Below are positions 8,104 through 16,305 of a DNA stretch of 64,000 nucleotides, piece after piece; the first letter of the stretch is position 1; each line of letters opens with the position of its first letter. Source of the stretch: Chryseobacterium culicis (GTDB taxonomy: Bacteria; Bacteroidota; Bacteroidia; Flavobacteriales; Weeksellaceae); NCBI RefSeq assembly GCF_900108365.1, contig NZ_FNWQ01000002.1, positions 496,001-560,000 on the forward strand, read 5' to 3'. The notes beneath the pieces are model-generated. The model did no database searches. It was given only the letters and a program-made list of their open reading frames with translations, and was not told the origin of the DNA. The position numbers and the translations under genes were made by a program.

Positions 8104-8134
8104 AAGTCTGCAGTAATTACTGCAGACTTTTTTA
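8104..8134. terminator. Bidirectional terminator
   Basis: Positions 8104-8129 are a 26-bp perfect palindrome (13-bp arms containing AAGTCTGCAGTAA) with a T-run to the right and an A-run to the left. It sits between convergent genes (stops at 8096 and 8136) and can end both. Confidence 0.85.
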
Positions 8135-8135
8135 T

Positions 8136-8774
8136 TTATACAAAACCCATGTGGGTAATTTCGTTATGCTTATTCTTCAGTACAGCAAAGTAAAGCAGAA
8201 CATCATCATTGGAAAAATAATTTTTAAAAGAACTTTTCCGCTCCTTATTCCACTGTATTATTTCTTCGGTACTTTCTGTTATATATTTTTCGGAATCCAG
8301 TTTTATCGTCATAAACAGTGTCTGTTCCGAAGCACATTCTCCACGCTTACAAAGCATCTGATCCTGAATGCTGATACATTCTGCCACCTTACTGATGCCG
8401 CCAAACTCAAATTCTCTCAGAAGCATTTTGCCTTCTTCAGTTTTTAAACCATTCGCTACAGTTCGTTTTCCTCTTTCGGAAATCTTATCCAGATCTTTGA
8501 TGGCTGTCATCACCTTTGCAAACTTCTGGTAGAGGAGGGGATCACCTGCTTCTCTGGTATAGTTTTCCACGCTTTTTCTGATGATCTTTCCGATTTTTGA
8601 ACAATGCCCAAATTCTGAACTGTTTTGGCGTACTTTTTCATATGACGGACTCTTTTTAAAAGCCGTTTTATTGAACCCGCTTTTCTTCCGAACCACATTT
8701 TTGCCGTTCAGGTTATAAAATACCAGGTCGCCCACAGCTCCGGTAATCTTAATTACACTTTCATAGGTTGCCAT
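8136..8774 (-). CDS. Conserved hypothetical protein
   Basis: 212 aa, basic, with no signal peptide or membrane helix. The N-terminus (SVIKITGAVGDLVFYNLNG, then VVRKKSGFNKTAFKKSP) and a middle helix (SSEFGHCSKIGKIIRKSV) resemble a family I associate with flavobacterial genomes without known function; this is recall, not a search. A Cys pair (CISIQDQMLC, CKRGEC) lies near residue 140. It has its own near-consensus promoter just upstream (8791-8821) and shares a bidirectional terminator with the convergent lipoprotein gene. Confidence 0.7.
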   Translation of the reverse strand: MATYESVIKITGAVGDLVFYNLNGKNVVRKKSGFNKTAFKKSPSYEKVRQNSSEFGHCSKIGKIIRKSVENYTREAGDPLLYQKFAKVMTAIKDLDKISERGKRTVANGLKTEEGKMLLREFEFGGISKVAECISIQDQMLCKRGECASEQTLFMTIKLDSEKYITESTEEIIQWNKERKSSFKNYFSNDDVLLYFAVLKNKHNEITHMGFV

Positions 8775-8790
8775 ATCGTAAAATAGAAAT

Positions 8791-8821
8791 CAAATATACC
8801 AATAATTAATGGTAAACCAAA
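8791..8821 (-). promoter_or_regulatory. Consensus Bacteroidota promoter
   Basis: On the minus strand TTTG (8818-8821), a 19-nt spacer, then TATATTTG (8791-8798), exactly the Bacteroidota -33/-7 consensus. The -7 box lies 17 bp upstream of the start codon of the gene ending at 8136. Confidence 0.75.
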
Positions 8822-8882
8822 TTTTAACATATATTTATCATATAGTTGTAGTATAGTTATACCATAATTAGAATATAAAATG

Positions 8883-8890
8883 TATATTTG
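8883..8890 (+). promoter_or_regulatory. -7 box for the NlpC/P60 lipoprotein gene
   Basis: TATATTTG matches the TAnnTTTG -7 consensus, 65 bp upstream of the chosen ATG. No -33 TTG is found at the expected distance, so the full promoter is uncertain. Confidence 0.45.
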
Positions 8891-8954
8891 TACTCTATTT
8901 TGTTAATTAATTACAAATCAGAAGAATATGGGAACGGAATTATTTCAACAAAAA

Positions 8955-9500
8955 ATGAAAATAAAGCAGATGGCTGTTATACTGGCTGCGTCTGTTTTTA
9001 TAGTTTCCTGCGGATCCTCTAAAAGCGCTTCCGCCAATAAAAGATCAAATACCAAGACTGTATCTAAAGCAGAGAATCTCAGAAAGCTGGATTCCAAATT
9101 TGATGGTAAAATTTCAAGATCCGTCAGTGATATTCTTAAGGATGCTGAAAAATATATTGGAACACCCTATAAATTCGGGGGGAATACCTCATCAGGCTTC
9201 GACTGTTCAGGTTTTACGGTAAAAGTATTTGAGGAAAATGATCTCAACCTTCCGAGGAGATCTTCAGATCAGGCTGAAGCCGGAAAAAATATTGATATCA
9301 AAGAAGTAAAACCCGGTGATTTGTTATTTTTTGCCACAGCAGGAGGAAGCAGAGTTTCTCACGTAGGTATTGTTCACGATATCGGCCCTGATGGAGAAGT
9401 GAAATTTATTCACGCATCCACGTCAAAAGGGGTGATAATTTCGTCACTGAATGAGAAATATTGGAACAAGGCCTACCTGCATGCTCAAAGAGTGCTGTAG
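8955..9500 (+). CDS. NlpC/P60 family peptidoglycan hydrolase, lipoprotein
   Basis: 181 aa from the ATG at 8955, which begins a lipoprotein signal (MKIKQMAVILAASVFIVSC, Cys19); an ATG at 8928 would add nine residues. Residues about 55-181 are the NlpC/P60 papain-like domain: catalytic Cys84 in GFDCSGF, His136 in RVSHVGIV and His153 in FIHAST. Enzymes of this family cleave peptide cross-links in murein, typically the D-gamma-Glu to diamino-acid bond, in the periplasm. The 50-residue Ser/Lys-rich stretch after the lipid anchor is a linker. It stands alone between divergent and unrelated genes. Confidence 0.9.
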   Translation: MKIKQMAVILAASVFIVSCGSSKSASANKRSNTKTVSKAENLRKLDSKFDGKISRSVSDILKDAEKYIGTPYKFGGNTSSGFDCSGFTVKVFEENDLNLPRRSSDQAEAGKNIDIKEVKPGDLLFFATAGGSRVSHVGIVHDIGPDGEVKFIHASTSKGVIISSLNEKYWNKAYLHAQRVL

Positions 9501-9663
9501 GCTGTACCCATATATATTCTGAATCCAAACCGTCAAAAATTTTTTGAATTTGTTTCACCTTTTTGGAGGAAGGGATTCTCACGGTTCTCTCTGTTGTATA
9601 TCATCAATCATTGCAATAGCATTGCATCTTTAAACTCACCAAATTTGCCATAAAAACTATACT

Positions 9664-10275
9664 ATGGCAGATTTCATCAGATTCTTTATTCCCTTCTATT
9701 TCATATTGTTCTTTATTATTTCCTTTGTCGGAATCAGTTATAAAGTGGCAAAGAAAATCGGCAAAAATCCAAATGTTCTTCCCAAAGGCGACTCAGCGTA
9801 TGCACTCGTAGGAATATATTTTAAAATGATATTACTGGCATTATTTGTATATACGATGCTTTTATTATGTTTCCCGGAAGATATTTCTGAGATGTTTAAA
9901 ATCCACCTTCTTGAACATAATTTTCTTCAATACACTGGAATTATTGTCATGATCATTGCGTTGGTTTGGGTGATAATGGCTCAGTTACAAATGAAAAGCT
10001 CATGGAGAATAGGAGTCGATACTACAACAAAAACAGAGCTGATAACTCATGGATTATTCAGATTTTCACGAAATCCCATATTTCTGGGTATGACTGTAAG
10101 TCTTGCCGGATTTTTTCTTGTTCTTCCTACTGCATTTGCTTTTTCTTTTCTCCTTATCGGGTCTATTTTGATGCAGATCCAGATCCGTCTTGAAGAAGAA
10201 TATCTGATCAAAGAACATGGACAGATGTACCTGGCCTATAAAAAGAGAGTACAGCGTATGCTGAGCCTTTATTAA
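9664..10275 (+). CDS. Isoprenylcysteine carboxyl methyltransferase-family membrane protein
   Basis: 203 aa with four or five predicted membrane helices (residues about 7-27, 50-72, 90-110, 135-165). The C-terminal half carries the ICMT/PEMT-type cofactor region: LITHGLFRFSRNPIFLGM, then RLEEEYLIKEHGQMYLAYKKRV, where the RNP, the EE pair and the H-G-x-x-Y segment are the usual signature. Bacterial members are probably SAM-dependent methyltransferases of lipids or small hydrophobic molecules; the substrate here is unknown. A 160-bp gap separates it from the NlpC gene; dapD follows with its own promoter box. Confidence 0.8.
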   Translation: MADFIRFFIPFYFILFFIISFVGISYKVAKKIGKNPNVLPKGDSAYALVGIYFKMILLALFVYTMLLLCFPEDISEMFKIHLLEHNFLQYTGIIVMIIALVWVIMAQLQMKSSWRIGVDTTTKTELITHGLFRFSRNPIFLGMTVSLAGFFLVLPTAFAFSFLLIGSILMQIQIRLEEEYLIKEHGQMYLAYKKRVQRMLSLY

Positions 10276-10313
10276 AAGCATCATGTTAAAAACGGTTTTG
10301 CTGAACTTTTTTG

Positions 10314-10321
10314 TATCTTTG
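10314..10321 (+). promoter_or_regulatory. -7 box for dapD
   Basis: TATCTTTG fits TAnnTTTG and lies 37 bp upstream of the dapD ATG. No TTG occurs at 17-23 nt; the nearest (10298-10300) is 13 nt away. Confidence 0.5.
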
Positions 10322-10358
10322 GCCGGTATAATTTTTCAAACTAATTTAAATAAGAAAC

Positions 10359-11171
10359 ATGTCGTTACAACAAACTATTGAAAATATTTGGGATAATAGA
10401 GATCTATTACAAAATGAAGACAGCCAGAAAGCGATCAGAGAGGTTATTTCTTTAGTTGATAAAGGTGAACTTCGTACTGCTGAACCTACGGAAAACGGAT
10501 GGCAGGTGAATGAATGGGTAAAAAAAGCAGTAGTAATGTATTTCCCGATTCAGAAAATGGAAACTATTGAAGTAGGTCCGTTTGAATTTCATGATAAAAT
10601 GCCTTTGAAGAGAAACTATGCTGAAAAAGGGGTGAGAGTTGTACCACATGCTGTGGCCAGAGAAGGAGCTTATATTGCTCCGGGAGTTATTATGATGCCT
10701 TCATACGTAAACATTGGTGCTTACGTAGACTCGGGAACAATGGTAGATACATGGGCTACAGTAGGAAGCTGTGCACAGATCGGTAAAAACGTTCACCTGA
10801 GTGGTGGTGTTGGTATTGGTGGGGTATTGGAACCGTTACAGGCGGCTCCCGTAATCATTGAAGACGACTGTTTCATCGGGTCAAGATGTATTGTTGTAGA
10901 AGGAGTTCACGTAGAAAAAGAAGCCGTATTAGGTGCCAATGTAGTATTAACAGCTTCTACAAAAATCATTGACGTTACAGGAGATACTCCTGTTGAGATC
11001 AAAGGAAGAGTTCCTGCACGTTCGGTAGTAATTCCAGGAAGCTATACAAAGCAGTATCCAGCAGGAGAATATCAGGTTCCTTGTGCACTGATCATTGGTC
11101 AGAGAAAAGAATCTACAGATAAGAAAACATCTCTGAATGATGCATTGAGAGAGAATAATGTAGCTGTTTAA
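10359..11171 (+). CDS. dapD: 2,3,4,5-tetrahydropyridine-2,6-dicarboxylate N-succinyltransferase
   Basis: 270 aa, standard DapD length. It transfers succinyl from succinyl-CoA to tetrahydrodipicolinate in the succinylase branch of lysine and meso-diaminopimelate synthesis. The sequence has an N-terminal helical part (1-100), then a left-handed beta-helix of hexapeptide repeats (residues about 105-220: GVIMMPSYVNIGAYVDSGT, VGSCAQIGKNVHLSGGVGIG, CFIGSRCIVVEGVHVEKEA) and a short C-terminal strand. It is the only dap gene in the window. The glycan-gene cluster begins 29 bp after its stop with no terminator visible, so it may head that transcript. Confidence 0.97.
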   Translation: MSLQQTIENIWDNRDLLQNEDSQKAIREVISLVDKGELRTAEPTENGWQVNEWVKKAVVMYFPIQKMETIEVGPFEFHDKMPLKRNYAEKGVRVVPHAVAREGAYIAPGVIMMPSYVNIGAYVDSGTMVDTWATVGSCAQIGKNVHLSGGVGIGGVLEPLQAAPVIIEDDCFIGSRCIVVEGVHVEKEAVLGANVVLTASTKIIDVTGDTPVEIKGRVPARSVVIPGSYTKQYPAGEYQVPCALIIGQRKESTDKKTSLNDALRENNVAV

Positions 11172-11200
11172 GATTAATATTTTAAACTAATACTAAAATC

Positions 11201-12370
11201 TTGAAAGAAAAATTTCTTAAAATACTATTAAACCCTAAATATATATTTGGGGTTTATCTTATTATATCAGTTGTTACAGCAATTTCCAAATATCTGAGAG
11301 GAGATTATGCGATCAATAATTATCTGATTTTTAAAAACGTATTCTTCAATACCATTCATCAGAAAAACTTATTTATCCATTATCCTGATCTTTATTTTGA
11401 TCTGAATCACTATGGCGTATTTTTCAGCGCATTAATCGCTCCGTTCGCCATGATGCCGGATTGGCTGGGTATTTCTCTCTGGAATATCGCCAATACCTTT
11501 ATTTTCATCTATGGAATTTATAAACTGCCTTTTTCAGACAGTAAGAAAGCCATTTTCGGATTGCTTTGTCTTCAGGAATACATTACAGCAGCCTTAAGTT
11601 TACAGTTTAATGTAGCGCTTACCGGCCTTTTGCTGCTATCCGCAGTATATATTTACGAAAGAAAAGAAGTGAAATCGGTGACTGCCATTTTAATCGGAAT
11701 ATTTGTGAAGATTTACGGAATTGTTGGACTGACACAATTTTTCTTCATTAAGAACAAGACTCAATTTATTCTTTCAGGAATTGTTATTGCTGTATTATTT
11801 TTCGTACTTCCGATGGCGTATTCAAGTCCGCAGTTTGTGATTCAGTGCTACTCAGACTGGTTTCATTCAATTGTAGAAAAAAACAATGAAAATCAGGTAT
11901 TGGGAAACATGCAGGATATTTCACTGATGGGCTTTGTAAGAAGAGTTTTAGGAGATGCCTCTATTTCTAATCTTGTATTTTTAGCAGGAGGGCTGCCGCT
12001 GTTTGCTTTACCTTACATCAGAATCAAACAATATAAAAATTATGCTTTCCAGCTGATGATCCTGGCTTCAACATTGCTGTTTTTAGTATTGTTCAGCTCC
12101 AGTTCAGAATCTCCGACATACATTATTGCCGTAGTAGGAGTGCTGATCTGGTTTTTCCTTCAGAAAGAAAGAACACCGCTTATCATAGGACTGCTGGTTT
12201 TCGTCATTATTTTCACTTGTTTTTCCACTTCGGACCTGTTCCCGAAATTTGTAAAAGAAAATTATATCATTAAATATTCATTAAAAGCAGTACCTTGTAT
12301 TGTCATTTGGTTGAGAGTAACTTATGAGCTTCTGACTAAAGATTTTGAGAAAAATTATAGCCTGAATTAG
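11201..12370 (+). CDS. GT87-type polyprenyl-phosphate-dependent glycosyltransferase
   Basis: 389 aa starting at TTG (11201); there is no in-frame ATG before residue 80, so TTG is almost certainly the real start. About nine or ten membrane helices span the protein, and the overall pattern matches the GT-C fold DUF2029/GT87 family, which uses polyprenyl-phosphate sugars outside the membrane. Useful landmarks are LYFDLNHYGVFFSALIAPFA near residue 65-85 (the first extracytoplasmic loop) and ITAALSLQFNVALTGLLLLS near residue 130. It is the first of four glycan genes and is followed 5 bp later by a GT2 enzyme that could supply the lipid-linked sugar. Sugar and acceptor are unknown. Confidence 0.75.
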   Translation: MKEKFLKILLNPKYIFGVYLIISVVTAISKYLRGDYAINNYLIFKNVFFNTIHQKNLFIHYPDLYFDLNHYGVFFSALIAPFAMMPDWLGISLWNIANTFIFIYGIYKLPFSDSKKAIFGLLCLQEYITAALSLQFNVALTGLLLLSAVYIYERKEVKSVTAILIGIFVKIYGIVGLTQFFFIKNKTQFILSGIVIAVLFFVLPMAYSSPQFVIQCYSDWFHSIVEKNNENQVLGNMQDISLMGFVRRVLGDASISNLVFLAGGLPLFALPYIRIKQYKNYAFQLMILASTLLFLVLFSSSSESPTYIIAVVGVLIWFFLQKERTPLIIGLLVFVIIFTCFSTSDLFPKFVKENYIIKYSLKAVPCIVIWLRVTYELLTKDFEKNYSLN

Positions 12371-12375
12371 TAAAT

Positions 12376-13305
12376 ATGAAGAAAATTTCAATTGTAATTC
12401 CCGCCTATAACGAAGAAGGAAACGTTGCCATGATCCATCAGAAAATTAAAAACGTTTTTGATGGCCTGAATAATTATGACTTCGAAATCATATTTGTAAA
12501 TGATGGCAGCAGAGATAATACGCAGAAGAAATTAGAAGAACTTGCCGGTCAGTATGAGGAAGTGAAATTCATTGAATTTTCACGTAATTTTGGCCACCAG
12601 CCCGCAGTAAAAGCAGGAATGGATAATGCCCACGGAAATGCGGTTATTTCAATGGACGGCGATCTTCAGCATCCGCCGGAGCTTATCCCTGAAATGATTC
12701 AGAAATGGGAGGAAGGCTATGATGTGGTTTTTACCTTCAGAACCTATCCCAAGGAGATTTCTTTTTTTAAAAGGAAAACATCAGATCTGTTTTACAAGCT
12801 TTTATCAAGTCTGTCAGACGTTAATTTAACAAAAGGGGGCGGCTCAGATTTCAGACTGCTGGATGCAAGCGCTGTTGAAGTCATGAGAAATTTTAATGAA
12901 GACGATCTGTTCCTTAGAGGATTAACAAGCTGGATGGGCTTCAAACAAACAGGAATCGACTTTACTGCTGCAGAAAGGCTTTCCGGAAAAAGCAGTTACA
13001 ACCTGAAAAAAATGTTTACTTTCGCCTTTACCGGCATCACGGCTTTCAGTGTGAAACCTCTTTATCTGGCAGCGTATCTGGGGTTTTTATTCTCGGCACT
13101 TTCTGTCATCGGATACGGTGCATACGTTATTCATTCATTTATTGCAAAAACTGAGATTTCAGGTTGGGCATCCTTGATAATGACTATCGTTTTCTTTGGT
13201 GGACTTCAGCTGATCATCCTGGGAATTATGGGAATCTATTTAGGTAAAATATTCAAACAGGTGAAAGACAGACCAAATTATATTGTTAAAAACAAAAATT
13301 TTTAG
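12376..13305 (+). CDS. GT2 glycosyltransferase, DPM1/GtrB-like
   Basis: 309 aa. Residues 1-230 are a GT-A catalytic domain (ISIVIPAYNEEGNVAMIH, VNDGSRDNT, FSRNFGHQPAVKAGM) with the metal-binding DGD in SMDGDLQHPPEL. Two C-terminal membrane helices (about 230-255 and 268-295) anchor it. This architecture matches enzymes that load a sugar onto polyprenyl phosphate at the inner membrane face. It lies 5 bp after the GT87 gene and ends 1 bp before the deacetylase gene. It is therefore a plausible donor maker for the GT87 enzyme; the sugar is unknown. Confidence 0.88.
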   Translation: MKKISIVIPAYNEEGNVAMIHQKIKNVFDGLNNYDFEIIFVNDGSRDNTQKKLEELAGQYEEVKFIEFSRNFGHQPAVKAGMDNAHGNAVISMDGDLQHPPELIPEMIQKWEEGYDVVFTFRTYPKEISFFKRKTSDLFYKLLSSLSDVNLTKGGGSDFRLLDASAVEVMRNFNEDDLFLRGLTSWMGFKQTGIDFTAAERLSGKSSYNLKKMFTFAFTGITAFSVKPLYLAAYLGFLFSALSVIGYGAYVIHSFIAKTEISGWASLIMTIVFFGGLQLIILGIMGIYLGKIFKQVKDRPNYIVKNKNF

Positions 13306-13306
13306 A

Positions 13307-14083
13307 ATGGTATTATTGAGTTTTGATATTGAAGAATTTGATATGCCACTGGAATACAGGGGAGAAATACCCTTTGAAAAGCAGATTTCAATTTCACAGA
13401 TAGGATTAGAGAGAATTCTCGATATCCTTAAAAAACATAACGCAAAAGCTACCTTTTTTTCCACCGTAGTTTTTGCAGAAAACAGCAGACATCTTATCGA
13501 AAGGTTATTAAATGATGGTCATGAACTGGCATCTCATACCTGGTTTCATTCAGAATTTGAGGAAAGGCACCTGAGGGAATCAAGAGAAAAACTGGAAGAA
13601 TTATTTTCTACAAAAGTGACCGGATTAAGAATGCCGAGAATGATGCCCGTGGATGACAAAGCGGTCGAAAAAGCAGGTTATTCTTACAATTCATCCATCA
13701 ATCCAACGTTTTTGCCGGGAAGATATAATAATTTAAAAGTATCCAGAACCTATTTCAAAGAAGGAAATGTAACTCAGGTTCCGGCTTCGGTTTCACCAAA
13801 CTTCAGAATTCCTCTGTTTTGGCTGAGTTTTCACAACTTTCCCTTGTTCTTCTATAAAAAGCTGGCTTCGGACAGCCTGAAAAAAGACAAATATCTGAAC
13901 ATTTATTTCCATCCCTGGGAATTTGCAGAAATCAAGGATGACGCTTTTAAACTCCCTGGATTTACCGTGAAAAACTCAGGAAAAGACATGGTGGAAAGAT
14001 TTGATTCATTTGTTGGCTGGCTGAAAGAAAAAGGGCACGTATTCGGAACATTTCAGGAATTTCAAAAACAGATAGAACGATGA
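13307..14083 (+). CDS. Polysaccharide deacetylase (NodB homology, CE4-like)
   Basis: 258 aa from the ATG at 13307, 1 bp after the preceding stop; the TTG at 13283 lies inside the preceding gene. The NodB motifs are present: LLSFDIEEFD near the start (Asp7, Glu9), ATFFSTVVFAEN, the metal histidines in GHELASHTWFH (His77, His81), LRMPRMMP in the Arg-motif position, and a C-terminal HPWEF. These enzymes remove acetyl groups from N-acetylhexosamines in glycans. There is no signal peptide, so the substrate is probably a cytoplasmic or lipid-linked intermediate. It overlaps the next glycosyltransferase gene by 4 bp (ATGA). Confidence 0.85.
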   Translation: MVLLSFDIEEFDMPLEYRGEIPFEKQISISQIGLERILDILKKHNAKATFFSTVVFAENSRHLIERLLNDGHELASHTWFHSEFEERHLRESREKLEELFSTKVTGLRMPRMMPVDDKAVEKAGYSYNSSINPTFLPGRYNNLKVSRTYFKEGNVTQVPASVSPNFRIPLFWLSFHNFPLFFYKKLASDSLKKDKYLNIYFHPWEFAEIKDDAFKLPGFTVKNSGKDMVERFDSFVGWLKEKGHVFGTFQEFQKQIER

Positions 14084-15177
14084 AGATTGCGTTTGATGCA
14101 AAACGGTTTTTCCACAATACATCCGGCCTGGGAAATTACTCAAGGGATCTTGTAAGAATCCTTTCAGAATATGAACCGGAGAATGAATATCTTCTGCTGA
14201 ATAAAAACAGATCGGAAAGAGGAAAAGATATTCTGGAACGTCCTAACGTTCAGTTTGTTGAAACCTCAAAAGGAATTTTATCACGCCAATTGAAGATGGG
14301 GAAAGATGCCCAAAAAGAAGGTGCAGATATTTTTCATGGATTATCCGGAGAACTCCCTTTACAATGGAATCCCAAACCTATTAAAAAAGTCGTTACCATT
14401 CATGATCTGATCTTTGTAAGATATCCGCAGTATTATTCTTTTTTTGACAGAAAAATTCATTTCTGGAAATTTAAAAAAGCGGCTGATTCCGCTGATAAAA
14501 TTATTGCTATTTCAGAACAGACCAAAAGAGATATTGTTCAGTATTTAAAGGTTCCTGAGGATAAAATTGAAGTTATTTATCAGGGATGTCATCATGCTTT
14601 CAAAGAACAGCAGTCTCCGGAACTGATGGAAGCTGTAAAAGTGAAATATAAGCTGCCGGAAAGGTTTATACTGAATGTCGGTACCATAGAAGACCGTAAA
14701 AATCTTTTAAATGTTGTCAAAGCAATCAATGGTACAGCAATTCCACTGGTTGTAGTGGGAAGAAAGACTCAATATTACAAAAAAATAGAAAGTTTTCTGA
14801 AAAAAAACAAAATAGAAAAGCAGGTACTCTTCCTGGAAGGAGTTTCCATGGACGAACTGGCCTGTCTCTATAAACTGGCAGATATTTTTATCTATCCAAG
14901 CTTCTTTGAGGGCTTCGGAATTCCTGTTATTGAAGCGCTTTTTTCCAAAACGGTTGTCATTACAAGCAATACCAGCTGTCTGCCGGAAGCGGGAGGAAAA
15001 GATTCGGTGTATGTGAGTCCTGACAATGATCTGGATATCCGAGCGAAAATCAAATTTCTCTGGGAAAATGAATCCGAAAGAAAACGCCGTGAGGAAAAGG
15101 GGTTCGAGTTTGTTCAGAAGTTTAATGACGAACCCATTGCACAGGAATTGATAAAGTTCTATCAAAAAATTATCTGA
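14080..15177 (+). CDS. GT4 family glycosyltransferase
   Basis: 365 aa, GT-B fold. The N-terminal domain opens with MKIAFDAKRFFHNTSGLGNYSR, the glycine-rich acceptor-side loop of family 4. The C-terminal domain has LNVGTIEDRKNLLNVVKAI and the E-x7-E type donor motif in YPSFFEGFGIPVIEALFSKT (Glu near 285 and 293). It acts in the cytosol or at the membrane face, using a nucleotide sugar. It overlaps the deacetylase gene by 4 bp, so translation is probably coupled. It is the last gene of the glycan unit; the his promoter lies only 6 bp beyond its stop. Confidence 0.9.
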   Translation: MKIAFDAKRFFHNTSGLGNYSRDLVRILSEYEPENEYLLLNKNRSERGKDILERPNVQFVETSKGILSRQLKMGKDAQKEGADIFHGLSGELPLQWNPKPIKKVVTIHDLIFVRYPQYYSFFDRKIHFWKFKKAADSADKIIAISEQTKRDIVQYLKVPEDKIEVIYQGCHHAFKEQQSPELMEAVKVKYKLPERFILNVGTIEDRKNLLNVVKAINGTAIPLVVVGRKTQYYKKIESFLKKNKIEKQVLFLEGVSMDELACLYKLADIFIYPSFFEGFGIPVIEALFSKTVVITSNTSCLPEAGGKDSVYVSPDNDLDIRAKIKFLWENESERKRREEKGFEFVQKFNDEPIAQELIKFYQKII

Positions 15178-15183
15178 AAAAAC

Positions 15184-15213
15184 TTTGCATTTTAAAAATA
15201 AATCCTACATTTG
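15184..15213 (+). promoter_or_regulatory. Promoter of the histidine operon
   Basis: TTTG (15184-15187), an 18-nt spacer, then TACATTTG (15206-15213) is a near-perfect Bacteroidota promoter. Transcription should start close to 15220, just before the leader peptide ATG at 15230. Confidence 0.75.
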
Positions 15214-15229
15214 CATTATAATTCAAACA

Positions 15230-15280
15230 ATGAAACCAACATTTTTAGCATTACATCATTATCATCATCATCTCTGCTAG
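15230..15280 (+). CDS. hisL: Histidine operon leader peptide
   Basis: A 16-codon ORF encoding MKPTFLALHHYHHHLC and ending TAG at 15278-15280. Five of six consecutive codons (15254-15271) are CAT for histidine, interrupted by one tyrosine. It begins just after a strong promoter and is followed by a rho-independent terminator in front of hisG. This is the arrangement of a classical attenuation leader: ribosomes stall at the His codons when His-tRNA is scarce. The order of promoter, leader, terminator and hisG is seen directly; the regulation is inferred from known his attenuators. Confidence 0.85.
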   Translation: MKPTFLALHHYHHHLC

Positions 15281-15355
15281 ACGGAATTGATTGATATAAG
15301 TATATGCTGAAATCAAAAATAATTAAAACCGTCTGAGTAAATAGGCGGTTTTTTT
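15279..15355 (+). terminator. Histidine attenuator (antiterminator and terminator)
   Basis: The terminator is a 9-bp stem, AAACCGTCT (15326-15334) with AGGCGGTTT (15343-15351), with one G-U pair, an 8-nt loop and seven T (15349-15355). An alternative partner for its left arm is AGACGG at 15279-15284, complementary to CCGTCT (15329-15334) and overlapping the leader stop codon. A ribosome stalled at the His codons would leave AGACGG free to pair and block the terminator; one reaching the stop would cover it. Confidence 0.8.
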
Positions 15356-15423
15356 GTTTCCTGAATTCTTCTCAGAAATTTCAATAGATCAGTTTTTATT
15401 TGCTCGGACCCAAAAAAGGCAAA

Positions 15424-16281
15424 ATGAGTAAATTAAAAATTGCAATCCAAAAAAGCGGCCGGCTTTACGAAGAATCTCTTCAGCTTCTCAAAGACTGCGG
15501 AATCTTTGTGAACAACGGTAAAGACCAGCTCAAAGTTTCAGTAGATAATTTCCCAATGGAAATCATGTACCTTCGGAATTCAGACATCCCTCAATACCTG
15601 GAAGACGGAGTGGTGGATGTAGCCATTGTAGGCGAAAATCTTCTGATTGAGAAAGGTAAAAATATTACAACAATACAAAAGCTTGGGTTTTCAAAGTGCC
15701 GGGTTTCACTGGCCGTTCCTAAAGAGGTGGAAACCGATGAGCTATCCTATTTTCAAGGCAAAAAAATTGCTACTTCTTATCCCAATACCCTCAAAAACTT
15801 CTTAGAAAAAGAAGGAATCGTATCAGATATTCACGTTATATCAGGTTCTGTAGAAATTGCACCTAATATTGGACTGGCTGATGGTATCTGCGATATTGTC
15901 AGTTCCGGAAGCACCCTTTTCAAAAACGGATTAAGAGAAACGGTTACCTTATTAAAATCGGAAGCAGTATTGGCCCAGACACCTCAGTTATCAGCTGAAA
16001 AAGAAGCCATACTGGGGAAATTTGTATTCAGAATCAAGTCAGTTCTAAAAGCAAAAAATTCAAAATACATCCTGATGAATGTCCCTAATGAAAAAATTCA
16101 GAAAGTAGCCGGTGTGCTTCCTGTACTGAAGAGTCCTACCGTTATTCCATTGGCAGAAGAAGGCTGGAGCAGTATCCATTCCGTCATTGATGAAGAACGT
16201 TTCTGGGATGTCATTGATGAATTGAAAGAAAATGGCGCTCAGGATATCCTGATTATTCCAATTGATAAAATGGTTATATAA
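15424..16281 (+). CDS. hisG: ATP phosphoribosyltransferase, long form
   Basis: 285 aa from the ATG at 15424; a TTG at 15400 would add eight atypical residues. It catalyses the first step of histidine synthesis, joining ATP and PRPP. The start LKIAIQKSGRLYEESLQLLKDCGI and the loop ICDIVSSGSTLFKNGL are HisG signatures. The length and a C-terminal ACT-like regulatory domain (residues about 210-285) mark the long form, which is feedback-inhibited by histidine and does not need HisZ. It is the first structural gene after the attenuator. Confidence 0.96.
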   Translation: MSKLKIAIQKSGRLYEESLQLLKDCGIFVNNGKDQLKVSVDNFPMEIMYLRNSDIPQYLEDGVVDVAIVGENLLIEKGKNITTIQKLGFSKCRVSLAVPKEVETDELSYFQGKKIATSYPNTLKNFLEKEGIVSDIHVISGSVEIAPNIGLADGICDIVSSGSTLFKNGLRETVTLLKSEAVLAQTPQLSAEKEAILGKFVFRIKSVLKAKNSKYILMNVPNEKIQKVAGVLPVLKSPTVIPLAEEGWSSIHSVIDEERFWDVIDELKENGAQDILIIPIDKMVI

Positions 16282-16305
16282 AGTGAGTTGAAGAATGATA
16301 ATATT

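Noticed and set aside
9612..9626. TGCAAT-AGC-ATTGCA palindrome upstream of the methyltransferase gene
   Set aside because: Six-bp arms in AT-rich DNA are expected by chance, and no second copy or regulator gene was seen nearby.
15104..15118. GGTTCGAGTTTG resembling a tRNA T-loop
   Set aside because: It lies inside the GT4 coding sequence in frame, and no acceptor stem or anticodon arm surrounds it.
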